A stretch of DNA of 50,111 nt, taken from positions 24,195 through 74,305 of the forward strand of contig JAPSJC010000007.1 in NCBI GenBank assembly GCA_031178355.1. The letters run 5' to 3'. The translations under genes and the position numbers were made by a program. Each line of letters begins with the position of its first letter. Position 1 is the stretch's first letter. The notes under the pieces were generated by a model. That model saw only the letters and a program-made list of their open reading frames with translations, ran no database searches and was not told where the DNA came from. Origin of the DNA: Ureibacillus sp. (lineage in GTDB: Bacteria > Bacillota > Bacilli > Bacillales_A > Planococcaceae). Below are positions 7,495 through 16,664 of this stretch, one piece after another.

Positions 7495-8670
7495 GTGAGA
7501 ATATTTCATACAGCTGATTGGCATTTAGGAAAACTTGTTCAAGGTGTTTACATGACAGAAGACCAAGAGCACGTATTAAACCAGTTCTTACAAGCAATTG
7601 ACGAAGGTCAGCCTGATGTAGTCGTCATTGCAGGGGATCTTTATGATCGTGCAGTACCTCCAGTTGAAGCAGTTAATTTATTGGATTCAATCTTAGCTGA
7701 GATTATATTAAAGAAAAAAATACCTGTAATAAGTATTGCAGGAAATCACGATAGCCCGACACGAGTTGGATTTGGGCACCAACTATTAAAGGAAAGTGGC
7801 TTATTTATTGTAGGTGAACAAAGTGTAACGATTGAACCAGTCATTCTTAACGATGAGCATGGAGAGGTTCATTTCTATTTAATTCCATTTACTGAACCAT
7901 CAACAATTAAGCACCTATTTAACGATGATTCAATTTCAACTTTCAATGATGCCATGAAAAAAATTGTAGCAGAAATTGAAGAGAAGATGGACAAGTCGAA
8001 AAGAAATGTAATCATCGGGCATGCCTTTGTTACGCCACACGGAGAAATGGAAGAAAACACAAGTGAATCAGAACGACCTCTTTCTATTGGAGGTTCAGAG
8101 TATGTGAGTGCTGAGCTTTTTAAACCCTTCAATTACACTGCTTTGGGGCATTTGCATAAGGCACATTACGTACTAAACGAAACAATTCGTTACTCAGGAT
8201 CACCATTAAAATACTCCTTATCAGAAGCAAATCATGAAAAAGGTTTTTTAATCGTTGATTTGGACAAAGATGGACAAGTTTCAGTCTTAAAAAGAGCTTT
8301 TAAACCTCGTAGAGATCTACGTATTGTAGAAGGTACGATACAAGATATATTAAAACATGAAGTTAGTGAAGATTATGTATTTGTACGCTTAACAGACTTA
8401 ACACCAGTTATTGGAGCTATGGAACAAATTCGTACTGTTTATCCAAATGCAATGCATGTTGAACGAAAAACGCTACAACAAACAGTACAGTCTACAGAAG
8501 GTGAAGTAATTCGCAGAGAACAGATGGATGACTTCAGTTTGTTTAAAGCATTTTATAAAGAGATGATAGGGACGGAACCGTCTGAATTACAAGAAAAGCT
8601 CTTCCTAGAAGTATTAGGTGAAATGTTAACAGAAGAACGTGAAAGTAAAGAGATGGTGGTAAACAAATGA
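7495..8670 (+). CDS. sbcD: exonuclease subunit SbcD (Mre11-like nuclease)
   Basis: Nuclease subunit of the SbcCD complex, which processes DNA hairpins, palindromes and protein-blocked ends. The 391-residue protein starts MRIFHTADWHLGKL. It carries the calcineurin-like phosphoesterase motifs: DxH (D8, H10), GDLYDR near 48, GNHDS near 83, GHAF near 180 and GHLHKAH near 215, which bind two manganese ions. The GTG at 7495 is preferred over an ATG seven codons upstream because AGGGGG (7482-7487) fits it and the protein then begins at the family's conserved first strand. The ATGA overlap at 8667-8670 couples it to sbcC. Confidence 0.93.
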   Translation: MRIFHTADWHLGKLVQGVYMTEDQEHVLNQFLQAIDEGQPDVVVIAGDLYDRAVPPVEAVNLLDSILAEIILKKKIPVISIAGNHDSPTRVGFGHQLLKESGLFIVGEQSVTIEPVILNDEHGEVHFYLIPFTEPSTIKHLFNDDSISTFNDAMKKIVAEIEEKMDKSKRNVIIGHAFVTPHGEMEENTSESERPLSIGGSEYVSAELFKPFNYTALGHLHKAHYVLNETIRYSGSPLKYSLSEANHEKGFLIVDLDKDGQVSVLKRAFKPRRDLRIVEGTIQDILKHEVSEDYVFVRLTDLTPVIGAMEQIRTVYPNAMHVERKTLQQTVQSTEGEVIRREQMDDFSLFKAFYKEMIGTEPSELQEKLFLEVLGEMLTEERESKEMVVNK

Positions 8671-11600
8671 AGCCTATAAAACTAACAATGCGCGCGTTCG
8701 GACCATATAAAACAGAAGAAGTAATAGACTTCAGAAAATTACATGATAATCGATTGTTTGTTATTTCTGGATCAACTGGTGCTGGAAAAACAACAATATT
8801 TGATGGTATTAGTTTTGCTTTATACGGTACAGGGAGTGGTTCAGATCGTAAGGATATAAAAATGTTACGAAGTGATTTTGCTGATGATGAAGTACACACA
8901 GCAGTTGAGTTAATATTTGAAATTCATAACAAAACTTTTCGAGTATTACGTCAGATGGCTCATGTGAAGAAAGGGAATAAAACCGCCACTGGTGAAAAGT
9001 ACGAGCTCTTTGAAGTTTTAGAAAATGGAAAAGAGGAGCCAGTTGTTGAACGTCAAAAAGCAACTGACATTAATAAAAAATTAGAAGAGATTATTGGCTT
9101 AACGTATGATCAGTTCAGCCAAATCGTACTACTCCCTCAAGGAGAGTTCCGTAAATTGCTAACTTCACAAACTGAAAATAAAGAAGAGATCCTTCGGAAA
9201 ATTTTTAAAACAAATCGTTATGGTGAAATGGCTCACAAGCTTGAGGAAAAAAAACAACGTGCTGAGCGAAAGTTAAATGAAGCCAAAATTCTAAAAGATA
9301 GTTATATTGGACAACTTTCTGGTGCATTGCCCACTCGTGAGTCGTATCTTTTCACACTCCTTGATAAAAACGCCAATATTTATCAATTACAAGACGCGTT
9401 ACAAGAGGAACTATTATACTATCAACATAAAATAGAAGAAGACAATCATCTATACAAAGAGACTTTTGAAAGCCACAAGAAAACGTATGATAGTTATGTA
9501 GCACAGAAAGCCTTAAATGATCGAATAGATGCTTACAATCAGAAAGTTTTAAAGCTCTCCGTCATTGAAAAACAAAAGCCAATTTATGAACAAATGAAAT
9601 TGGAATATGAAGCTGCAATTCGTGCAAGTCAAATTGAACCAGTATATAAACATGTAATATTACTTCAACAAGAACTTAAGGCACAACAAAATAAACTACT
9701 AGAAGCTACTGAGCAACTTGAACAATCAAATAGAAAATTAGTAGAGGCAAAGTCTCTACATGATCAAGAACTGTTGAATGAACCTCTACGTGAAGAAGCG
9801 TGGAAAAAAGTAATTGAACTAGAAAAACTCCTTCCTCTCTTTGAAGAAGTGGAAAAGCAAATACAGCTTGTTCAGATATTACAAAATGAAATTGCAGTCT
9901 CGAATTCGAATCTAGCCCAACTGAATCTTATCCTTGAGCAAAAGCAATCTAGCCGTAATACTCTTGAGACTTCTATTGAAAATCTTCAAACCAGCACTGA
10001 GAAAATTCACGAAGTCTTAGCTGAACAAAATAAGATAAAACAAATCGTGAGTGTTTTCAACCAATATAATGATATACAAGAAAAGCTAAATACACTGAAT
10101 GAAAAGTACAGTACTACATTGTTGAATTACAATAAAGCTAAGGAAATCTATGAAATAGAAGAATCTAAATGGTTTAATAATCAAGCAGCAATATTAGCAG
10201 CTAAACTTGTTCAAGGTGAAGCTTGCCCTGTTTGTGGAAGTACTGAACATCAACTAACTCATAATGAACGAGTTGATATCGTAGACGAAACTGAATTAAA
10301 ACAGTTAAAGGCACAATTATCTAAGAAGGAACATACGAAATTTGAAGTACAAGCAACCATTAATGCAACCGAAGATCAACTACAATGTATTCTAGATGAA
10401 ATTACAAACTATAATGCAAACATAGAAGATCAACAAACGTATATTCAAAAATTAAATGAAGTGAATGATTTGGTTAAATCACTTCAAAATGAAACTGTAT
10501 TACTAACTGAACAAAGAAAACTATTAAAATCCTTAACTATTGAAGAAAAACAATTAATTCAAGACCGTGCCATTATTGAAAAACAACATCATGAATTAGA
10601 ACAACAATTATTACAACAATCTACGATACTAGAACAAAAACGACATGCAATACCAAACGAGCTAAACAATCTAGCGGAATTGCAAAAAGCATTAAATAAT
10701 GCGGTTCATTCAAAAAATATACTAAATGAAAAATGGGACCGAGCGCAAAAAATTTTCCAATTAGCGCAAAAGAATCTTTCCGCCAACGAAGAAATCGTAA
10801 AGTTTACTAAGCAACAACTAGTTGAAACTGAATCAAAACTAAGTAATTTACAAGATGAATTTAGCTCATCACTTACAACAGCAGGATTTGAAAATATTGA
10901 GTCATTTCTTAATGCCAAACGTACTACGGAAGAACAAAATCAATTACACAACAACTACATTAACTATACAAATGAACTTCACTCCCTAACTATGCAAGTA
11001 AACGATGAGAGTAAACAGCTAAAAGACAAGGAAAGAGCTGATTTGACAGTAGTTGAAGAACAATTAGATGCACTAAAAAGAGATTATGAAAGGGCACTAC
11101 AACAACTAAATTCATCTAGGAATTATGAACAGATTTGTAAGGATTACTCTGAAAAGTTACAACATAGTGCTACTAAAATAGTAGAACTCGAGGAAAGTTC
11201 AAACCAAATTGTCGACCTATATAATCTATTGCGCGGACAAAATGGTAAGAAAATATCATTTGAACGTTATGTTCAAATGGGCTATTTAGAACAAATTACG
11301 GATGCTGCAAATGTTCGTCTTAGAAACTTATCGAATGGTCAGTTCTATCTAATATGTACAGATCGTCAAGAGTCTCATGGCCGTCAAAGTGGGTTAAGTT
11401 TGGATGTTTATGATATGTATACTGGACAATCTAGAGATGTTAAGTCATTATCTGGCGGAGAGAAATTTAATGCTTCATTGTGCTTAGCGTTAGGAATGGC
11501 AGATGTGATTCAAAGTTATCAGGGTAATGTACGTATTGACACGATGTTTATTGACGAAGGATTTGGCTCATTAGATGAGGAGTCTCTGATGAAAGCCATT

Positions 11601-11744
11601 GACACTTTAATTGACCTTCAAAAGTCTGGTCGAATGATTGGGGTTATTTCCCATGTTGCAGAACTGAAAGCGTCAATTCCTGCAATTCTTCTAGTTGAGA
11701 AATCAAAAGAAGGGTATAGTAAAACGTCAATTATTTTGAAGTAG
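8667..11744 (+). CDS. sbcC: exonuclease subunit SbcC (Rad50-like ATPase)
   Basis: SMC/Rad50-type ATPase of 1025 residues, partner of SbcD. The N-terminal P-loop GSTGAGKT is at 35-42, and the Q-loop segment FSQIVLLPQGEFRKLL lies near 150. Two long Gln/Glu/Lys-rich coiled coils flank the zinc hook CPVCG (C520, C523) in the middle of the chain. The signature LSGGEKF is at 928 and the Walker B/D-loop IDEGFGSLDEES near 963. Length is typical. The start overlaps the sbcD stop by four bases, so the two subunits are translationally coupled. A terminator follows at 11780. Confidence 0.95.
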   Translation: MKPIKLTMRAFGPYKTEEVIDFRKLHDNRLFVISGSTGAGKTTIFDGISFALYGTGSGSDRKDIKMLRSDFADDEVHTAVELIFEIHNKTFRVLRQMAHVKKGNKTATGEKYELFEVLENGKEEPVVERQKATDINKKLEEIIGLTYDQFSQIVLLPQGEFRKLLTSQTENKEEILRKIFKTNRYGEMAHKLEEKKQRAERKLNEAKILKDSYIGQLSGALPTRESYLFTLLDKNANIYQLQDALQEELLYYQHKIEEDNHLYKETFESHKKTYDSYVAQKALNDRIDAYNQKVLKLSVIEKQKPIYEQMKLEYEAAIRASQIEPVYKHVILLQQELKAQQNKLLEATEQLEQSNRKLVEAKSLHDQELLNEPLREEAWKKVIELEKLLPLFEEVEKQIQLVQILQNEIAVSNSNLAQLNLILEQKQSSRNTLETSIENLQTSTEKIHEVLAEQNKIKQIVSVFNQYNDIQEKLNTLNEKYSTTLLNYNKAKEIYEIEESKWFNNQAAILAAKLVQGEACPVCGSTEHQLTHNERVDIVDETELKQLKAQLSKKEHTKFEVQATINATEDQLQCILDEITNYNANIEDQQTYIQKLNEVNDLVKSLQNETVLLTEQRKLLKSLTIEEKQLIQDRAIIEKQHHELEQQLLQQSTILEQKRHAIPNELNNLAELQKALNNAVHSKNILNEKWDRAQKIFQLAQKNLSANEEIVKFTKQQLVETESKLSNLQDEFSSSLTTAGFENIESFLNAKRTTEEQNQLHNNYINYTNELHSLTMQVNDESKQLKDKERADLTVVEEQLDALKRDYERALQQLNSSRNYEQICKDYSEKLQHSATKIVELEESSNQIVDLYNLLRGQNGKKISFERYVQMGYLEQITDAANVRLRNLSNGQFYLICTDRQESHGRQSGLSLDVYDMYTGQSRDVKSLSGGEKFNASLCLALGMADVIQSYQGNVRIDTMFIDEGFGSLDEESLMKAIDTLIDLQKSGRMIGVISHVAELKASIPAILLVEKSKEGYSKTSIILK

Positions 11745-11779
11745 TGTTTTGTTTCAATCAAATATATTAGAATATAATA

Positions 11780-11815
11780 AAAACGAGTCCGTAAAATATA
11801 TTATGGACTCGTTTT
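11780..11815. terminator. bidirectional terminator between sbcC and the DUF4870 gene
   Basis: AAAACGAGTCC (11780-11790) pairs with GGACTCGTTTT (11805-11815). It lies between convergent genes and overlaps the last bases of the minus-strand gene. Confidence 0.8.
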
Positions 11816-12137
11816 AGCGATAGATTTTTACGGCCTGTACCAAATTCCATATAACAATAGCGATTGAAATGATAAAATAAACGGACATCCAAATCATAAA
11901 GTTAGAATAGAACGAAGCATCATAAATTGTACCATTCACAGAAAACAAGCTAATGAGTGCAATGAAAGATATTACGACACCGATGACAGTTGGTATTAAA
12001 TGAGAAATAGATGCACGTTTAGCATGGTACTTAACTTCTCTTTCTTTAGTTACAAAAAATAAGATTGTAGGAAGTAAAAATGGAGCAAAGAAAATGCTTA
12101 AATAACTAACTGCAGATAAAGTTTTAGGATTAAACAT
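11814..12137 (-). CDS. DUF4870-type small membrane protein
   Basis: A 107-residue integral membrane protein with three predicted helices (about 10-30, 48-70 and 82-103). The short cytosolic link contains TKEREVKYHAKRASISH between helices 1 and 2, the pattern seen in DUF4870 (Tic20-like) proteins of Firmicutes. Function is unknown for the family. The start is set at 12137 because GGAGG lies 5 to 9 bases upstream on the minus strand; an ATG four codons earlier overlaps that site. It converges on sbcC and shares its terminator. Confidence 0.75.
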   Translation of the reverse strand: MFNPKTLSAVSYLSIFFAPFLLPTILFFVTKEREVKYHAKRASISHLIPTVIGVVISFIALISLFSVNGTIYDASFYSNFMIWMSVYFIISIAIVIWNLVQAVKIYR

Positions 12138-12348
12138 ATATACCTCCATTTAGGTTGTAAAGTATACCCTTTTTGCAAAATTGAACCTTTGTTACAATTA
12201 TTGGTAAGATTTTGTATTTCTATTCGTGTTTTAGCAAATTGATACCAATTTAGTTATTACGCAAATACTCATGAGAATGACTATTAATACTTTACAGGTA
12301 AAGTACGATTGCCTAATCTCAATCAACTATATATGGTATATTAAATAA

Positions 12349-13128
<780 letters not shown>

Positions 13129-13132
13129 AAAA

Positions 13133-13174
13133 ATCTGTTTTCTCTAATTTATTTAGAGGAAACAGATCTTTTTT
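13133..13174. terminator. bidirectional terminator, map gene / TspO-like gene
   Basis: A perfect 15-pair stem (13133-13147 with 13153-13167) is followed by seven T. The stop codon of the convergent minus-strand gene lies at its loop. Confidence 0.9.
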
Positions 13175-13880
13175 TCATAAATAATATCCCGACTATCATA
13201 ACCCCACTTAAGAAGAGTGCAGCTGTTGCTACTAATAATTCATCAAAACCATTTGCAACCGCAATTCCTATATAACACCATATAAACACAATTGGAGATG
13301 CAACGTCATGATGGTGATAGCGTAAATGCATGATAGCAGTTGTTCCAAATGTCATCACTAAAACACACCATAAAGCATTACTTAACCCAAACCCATGCCA
13401 TTGTATATGTACGATTACATAACAAATATCTAAAATAAACAAATAAAACGTCCAGCTTAAATAGATGGCGATTGGATAACGGGATTGAATGGATTTTTTA
13501 TTTAATGGATACGTCAAGTATAATATAAACAATGTTACAACTTGTAATCCCAATAGTATAATCGATGGAATGAAATGCTCATAATTCCAACTAATGATTG
13601 AGGTTATTTGTAGTATTACAGTTAATACGAAAAGTAAAGTTTGTACAGGAGTGACAACTTCATTTAACTTTCGCGATTTAATGTACTTAACTATCCATAG
13701 TAATAGAAAAGCATAAATAACAATCCAAATGATAAAGACGTAATTAGAAGGTGCGAATAAGACCGGTAAACGATTATAAATTTTAATTGTCGTATATCCA
13801 TTTATCGGTAACCAAAACACATTTACTGTGAATATGGCAGCTACAACAATCGATATTAATATGATGATTAATCGAACCAC
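13149..13880 (-). CDS. TspO/MBR-related polytopic membrane protein
   Basis: A 243-residue hydrophobic protein with about seven membrane segments. The part LFAPSNYVFIIWIVIYAFLL recalls the first conserved block of TspO/MBR (tryptophan-rich sensory) proteins, and a histidine cluster HLRYHHHD sits in a loop near residue 190. Classical TspO has about 160 residues and five helices, so this is a longer relative and ligand binding is unproven. The start is GTG at 13880 with AAAGGAG nine bases upstream on the minus strand. It converges on the methionine aminopeptidase gene and stands alone. Confidence 0.6.
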   Translation of the reverse strand: MVRLIIILISIVVAAIFTVNVFWLPINGYTTIKIYNRLPVLFAPSNYVFIIWIVIYAFLLLWIVKYIKSRKLNEVVTPVQTLLFVLTVILQITSIISWNYEHFIPSIILLGLQVVTLFILYLTYPLNKKSIQSRYPIAIYLSWTFYLFILDICYVIVHIQWHGFGLSNALWCVLVMTFGTTAIMHLRYHHHDVASPIVFIWCYIGIAVANGFDELLVATAALFLSGVMIVGILFMKKRSVSSK

Positions 13881-13998
13881 ATGTGTTCACTCCTTTCTAT
13901 AAAATTATATACATATAAATTCCTTTGAACAACATTTTCCAAGAACATACATATTATTGTAAACTTTTAATTAAATAATTGAAGGAGAGACTCAGGGC

Positions 13999-14742
13999 TT
14001 GAAGAATATAGAACATATTGATTTAAGTAAAAAGATCGATAAAAAGACATATAAAAAGGAGCTAAAGGACCTTCAATACGAATTATTAAGTATGCAACAA
14101 TTTTTATTCAACAATAAAGTGGGTTTAATCATTGCATTTGAAGGTATGGATGCAGCCGGAAAAGGCGGCGCTATAAAAAGATTAACACAAAGACTCGATC
14201 CACGGGGGTTAATTGTTCATCCTATTTCGGCGCCGCAAGCTCATGAAAAGAGATACCATTATCTACAGAGATTTTGGAGGAAACTACCTCAGCATGGTCA
14301 AATTGGTATTTTTGATCGCTCTTGGTATGGTAGAGTATTGGTAGAAAGAATAGAAGGATTTGCTACGGAGAATGAATGGCAACGTGCATACGATGAAATT
14401 AACTCTTTTGAAAAAACTTTAACGGATGAAAATTATATCATTTTAAAGTTTTGGATCCATATAGATAAAGACGAACAGCTAATTAGATTTCATGAACGGC
14501 TAAATGATCCGTATAAGAAATGGAAACTGACAGAGGAAGACTGGAGGAACCGTGAGAAGTTTGATGATTATATAATTGCTGCAAACGAAACGTTCCAGAA
14601 AACGGATAATGCTCATTCTCCATGGATATTAGTACCCGGAAATAATAAGAATTACGCTCGCATAAAAGTATTAAAGGAAACAATTAGCTGGGTGAAGCAA
14701 GAAGTAAATCGTCGAGGTTTCACATATCAACCCATTGATTAA
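13999..14742 (+). CDS. polyphosphate kinase 2 family phosphotransferase
   Basis: PPK2 enzymes move phosphate between inorganic polyphosphate and nucleotides. This 247-residue one-domain protein has Walker A EGMDAAGKGG at 48-57 and the lid/Walker B segment FDRSWYGR at 105-112, followed by ERIEG. One-domain enzymes of this size phosphorylate AMP and/or ADP using polyphosphate; which one cannot be decided here. The TTG start at 13999 follows GAAGGAGAGA (13981-13990) by about eight bases. Upstream, 13881-13980 is the divergent promoter region with the TspO-like gene. It ends 120 bases before the acetyltransferase gene without a clear terminator. Confidence 0.88.
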   Translation: MKNIEHIDLSKKIDKKTYKKELKDLQYELLSMQQFLFNNKVGLIIAFEGMDAAGKGGAIKRLTQRLDPRGLIVHPISAPQAHEKRYHYLQRFWRKLPQHGQIGIFDRSWYGRVLVERIEGFATENEWQRAYDEINSFEKTLTDENYIILKFWIHIDKDEQLIRFHERLNDPYKKWKLTEEDWRNREKFDDYIIAANETFQKTDNAHSPWILVPGNNKNYARIKVLKETISWVKQEVNRRGFTYQPID

Positions 14743-14773
14743 TAGGGCAATTGAAAAAAAGATAAATAAAGTT

Positions 14774-14845
14774 ACTATAAATAGGCGTTTAAAAGGTTGT
14801 TAAAATTTCCTCTAAAAATTATTGAATACAACCACTATAAATAGG
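14774..14845 (+). repeat. 12-bp direct repeat pair between PPK2 and GNAT genes
   Basis: ACTATAAATAGG occurs at 14774-14785 and again at 14834-14845, exactly 60 bases apart, with GGTTGT and ACAACC as an inverted pair between them. Each copy contains a TATAAA-like core. This may be a duplicated promoter element or a binding site for the acetyltransferase gene. Confidence 0.4.
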
Positions 14846-14862
14846 AAGGGTAAAAAGGGGCC

Positions 14863-15459
14863 ATGGTGAGAAAGTTTCTTAATTTACTTCAGAAAAAAGG
14901 TGATCAAGTGGTAAAAATCGAGGGGGATCGTTTGTTTTTAAGAACATTTATTGAATCAGATGCAAGAAGTCTAGCAGAATTACTAACGAACAATAAATAT
15001 TTTTGGTCACAGTACGAACCGTTACATGAAGACTATTTTTATTCAGAAGATGCTCAATTTAGAAAAATACTCGAAAGTATGGAGCTAATGCGAGTAAATA
15101 GGGAGTATTCGTTTGGCATTTATACAAAGGGAAGGCAACAGCTGATTGGGCATATTTCACTATACGCAATAAAAAGATTACCATATTCAAGTGCGTTTAT
15201 TGGGTATTCAATTGATGAAAGGTTCACTAAAAAAGGAATTGCCTCAGAGGCTGTTAACCGTCTAGTACAATTTGCTTTTCATGAGTTAAATTTACATCGA
15301 ATAGAAGCGTACGTATCACCTAAAAATATTGGCTCAATTAAAGTTTTAGAACGTGCAAACTTTACCCGAGAAGGATTGTTAAGAAAGTTACTATATATAA
15401 ATGGGCTCTGGGAAGATCATTATATGTACTCTATCTTAAAAGAAGATTATCGATTTTAA
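14863..15459 (+). CDS. GNAT-family N-acetyltransferase (RimJ/RimL-like)
   Basis: Acetyl-CoA dependent acetyltransferase of the RimJ/RimL group, which acetylates alpha-amines of ribosomal proteins or other N-termini. The first strand is IEGDRLFLRTF; the central IGYSIDERFTKKGIASEAV forms the acetyl-CoA loop; and HRIEAYVSPKNIGSIKVLERANFTREG-type wording closes the domain. With ATG 14863 it has 198 residues. A GTG at 14908 also has a good site (AAAAGGTGAT, 14895-14904) and would start nearer the conserved first strand, so the true start is uncertain. Substrate unknown. A terminator follows at 15467. Confidence 0.82.
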   Translation: MVRKFLNLLQKKGDQVVKIEGDRLFLRTFIESDARSLAELLTNNKYFWSQYEPLHEDYFYSEDAQFRKILESMELMRVNREYSFGIYTKGRQQLIGHISLYAIKRLPYSSAFIGYSIDERFTKKGIASEAVNRLVQFAFHELNLHRIEAYVSPKNIGSIKVLERANFTREGLLRKLLYINGLWEDHYMYSILKEDYRF

Positions 15460-15466
15460 TAATAAG

Positions 15467-15503
15467 GGAGCCTCAAAGAGTAAATTTGAGACTCCGTTTT
15501 TTT
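15467..15503. terminator. bidirectional terminator, GNAT / carbonic anhydrase
   Basis: GGAGCCTCAAA (15467-15477) pairs with TTTGAGACTCC (15485-15495) with one mismatch, then a T run. It lies between convergent genes. Confidence 0.8.
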
Positions 15504-15510
15504 ATTTCAT

Positions 15511-16080
15511 TTATTTTATATGTTCGTTACCAGCTGATAATAAATCAAGTTTACCTGTGTTTGGGTCCATTATTAGTCCATGTACAGGCACTGCTTTTGG
15601 CATTAGAGGATGATTACGGATAATGTCTACGCTTTTTAAAACACTTGTGCTAACATCACCGAAGCCTCGTAACCATTCTACTAAATCTATCCCTGAATAA
15701 TTAATTGTATTAATAATGTCTTCATTTACACCACGGGTAATCATTTTATCTATCATTTTGTCTGGATCTACGGAACTCATACCGCAATCATGATGACCAA
15801 CTACATAAACCTCGTCTGCTTTTAATTCGTAAACAGCAACAAGAATACTACGCATCACTGCACCAAATGGATGACTGACTTGTGCTCCAGCACTTTTTAC
15901 AACTTTCATATCTCCATTTCTCATATTCATCGCTTTTGGTAATAATTCCACTAATCTTGTATCCATACAAGTTAAGATAACAATTTTTTTATCTGGAAAT
16001 TTAGAGGTAACAAATGGTTCATACTGTTTGGACTCAACAAATGAATTGTTAAAGCTTAGTATTTCGTTTAAAGATGACAT
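15511..16080 (-). CDS. beta-class carbonic anhydrase (YtiB-like)
   Basis: Interconverts CO2 and bicarbonate. The 189-residue protein carries the zinc site and catalytic dyad of the type II beta class: C38, D40 and R42 in LTCMDTR, then H96 and C99 in VGHHDCGM. Length and the motif SAGAQVSHPFGAVMRS match B. subtilis YtiB. AAGGAG precedes the ATG on the minus strand. It is transcribed after, and in the same direction as, the 46-codon gene at 16181, but a terminator at 16128-16172 separates them, so the two are probably independent. Confidence 0.9.
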   Translation of the reverse strand: MSSLNEILSFNNSFVESKQYEPFVTSKFPDKKIVILTCMDTRLVELLPKAMNMRNGDMKVVKSAGAQVSHPFGAVMRSILVAVYELKADEVYVVGHHDCGMSSVDPDKMIDKMITRGVNEDIINTINYSGIDLVEWLRGFGDVSTSVLKSVDIIRNHPLMPKAVPVHGLIMDPNTGKLDLLSAGNEHIK

Positions 16081-16127
16081 ATCGATTTCTCCTTATGAAA
16101 CTGTTTTTATAACTATACTAATAAATT

Positions 16128-16172
16128 ATAAAAAAAGTCGACAAAACTCAATCATTAAGTTTTGTCGACTTT
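16128..16172 (-). terminator. intrinsic terminator of the 46-aa gene
   Basis: AAAGTCGACAAAACT (16134-16148) pairs perfectly with AGTTTTGTCGACTTT (16158-16172); on the minus strand the stem is followed by a T run. Confidence 0.9.
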
Positions 16173-16180
16173 ATTAAATA

Positions 16181-16321
16181 TTATAATTTTTCAGTTGGTT
16201 TTGGGTCGATAACTACTGATGAATGTGAATTTAATCCTACACGTAAATAGTGGATGAACATAGCCAAGCTAATCATTATAACTACGAAAAATCCTGCTAC
16301 TGTTGAAATAAATAAGCCCAT
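16181..16321 (-). CDS. 46-residue single-pass membrane peptide
   Basis: A clear small gene. On the minus strand AGAAAGGGG lies seven bases before an ATG (16319-16321), and the frame runs 46 codons to TAA with its own terminator nine bases later. The product begins MGLFISTVAGFFVVIMISL and has one membrane helix (about residues 3-24) followed by a basic HYLR turn and a polar tail ending DPKPTEKL. I do not recognise a family. It lies in its own unit between carbonic anhydrase and motA. Roles as an accessory subunit of a membrane complex or a regulatory peptide are conceivable but not shown. Confidence 0.75.
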   Translation of the reverse strand: MGLFISTVAGFFVVIMISLAMFIHYLRVGLNSHSSVVIDPKPTEKL

Positions 16322-16664
16322 GGTTAAACCCCTTTCTAATAAGCAAGTAGTCTAGTTAGTATTATACTATAGAAACTCATAAAAATGATAGGGAATTCGA
16401 GAAAATCCCTTGCCAATTTTAAGCACGCTAGTCGAAATTATGACATAAATGTTAGTTGGAAATTTGATGATATAATGTTTTAAGGGAAGAGGTAGTACAA
16501 CCAAAAAGATAAATCAAATATCCTATTGGTATATATCACATAAGCACGTAAACGTTCATAATTTCGCCGAAAAAATATTTTTAATAAACTTACTTTTAAT
16601 ATAATTGTAAATTAAAACAAAAAAATGTCGAAATAATATTTAACGAGTATTTGGAGGTAGTCAA
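16322..16664 (+). other. intergenic region upstream of motA
   Basis: Divergent promoter region of the 46-aa gene and motA. It is AT-rich and no gene is seen. TAAA at 16549-16552 and GCCGAAAA from 16566 resemble a flagellar sigma-D promoter, but the 13-base gap is shorter than the usual 15. GATATAATG near 16470 is a possible sigma-A minus-10 element. GGAGG sits just before the motA ATG. Confidence 0.5.
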
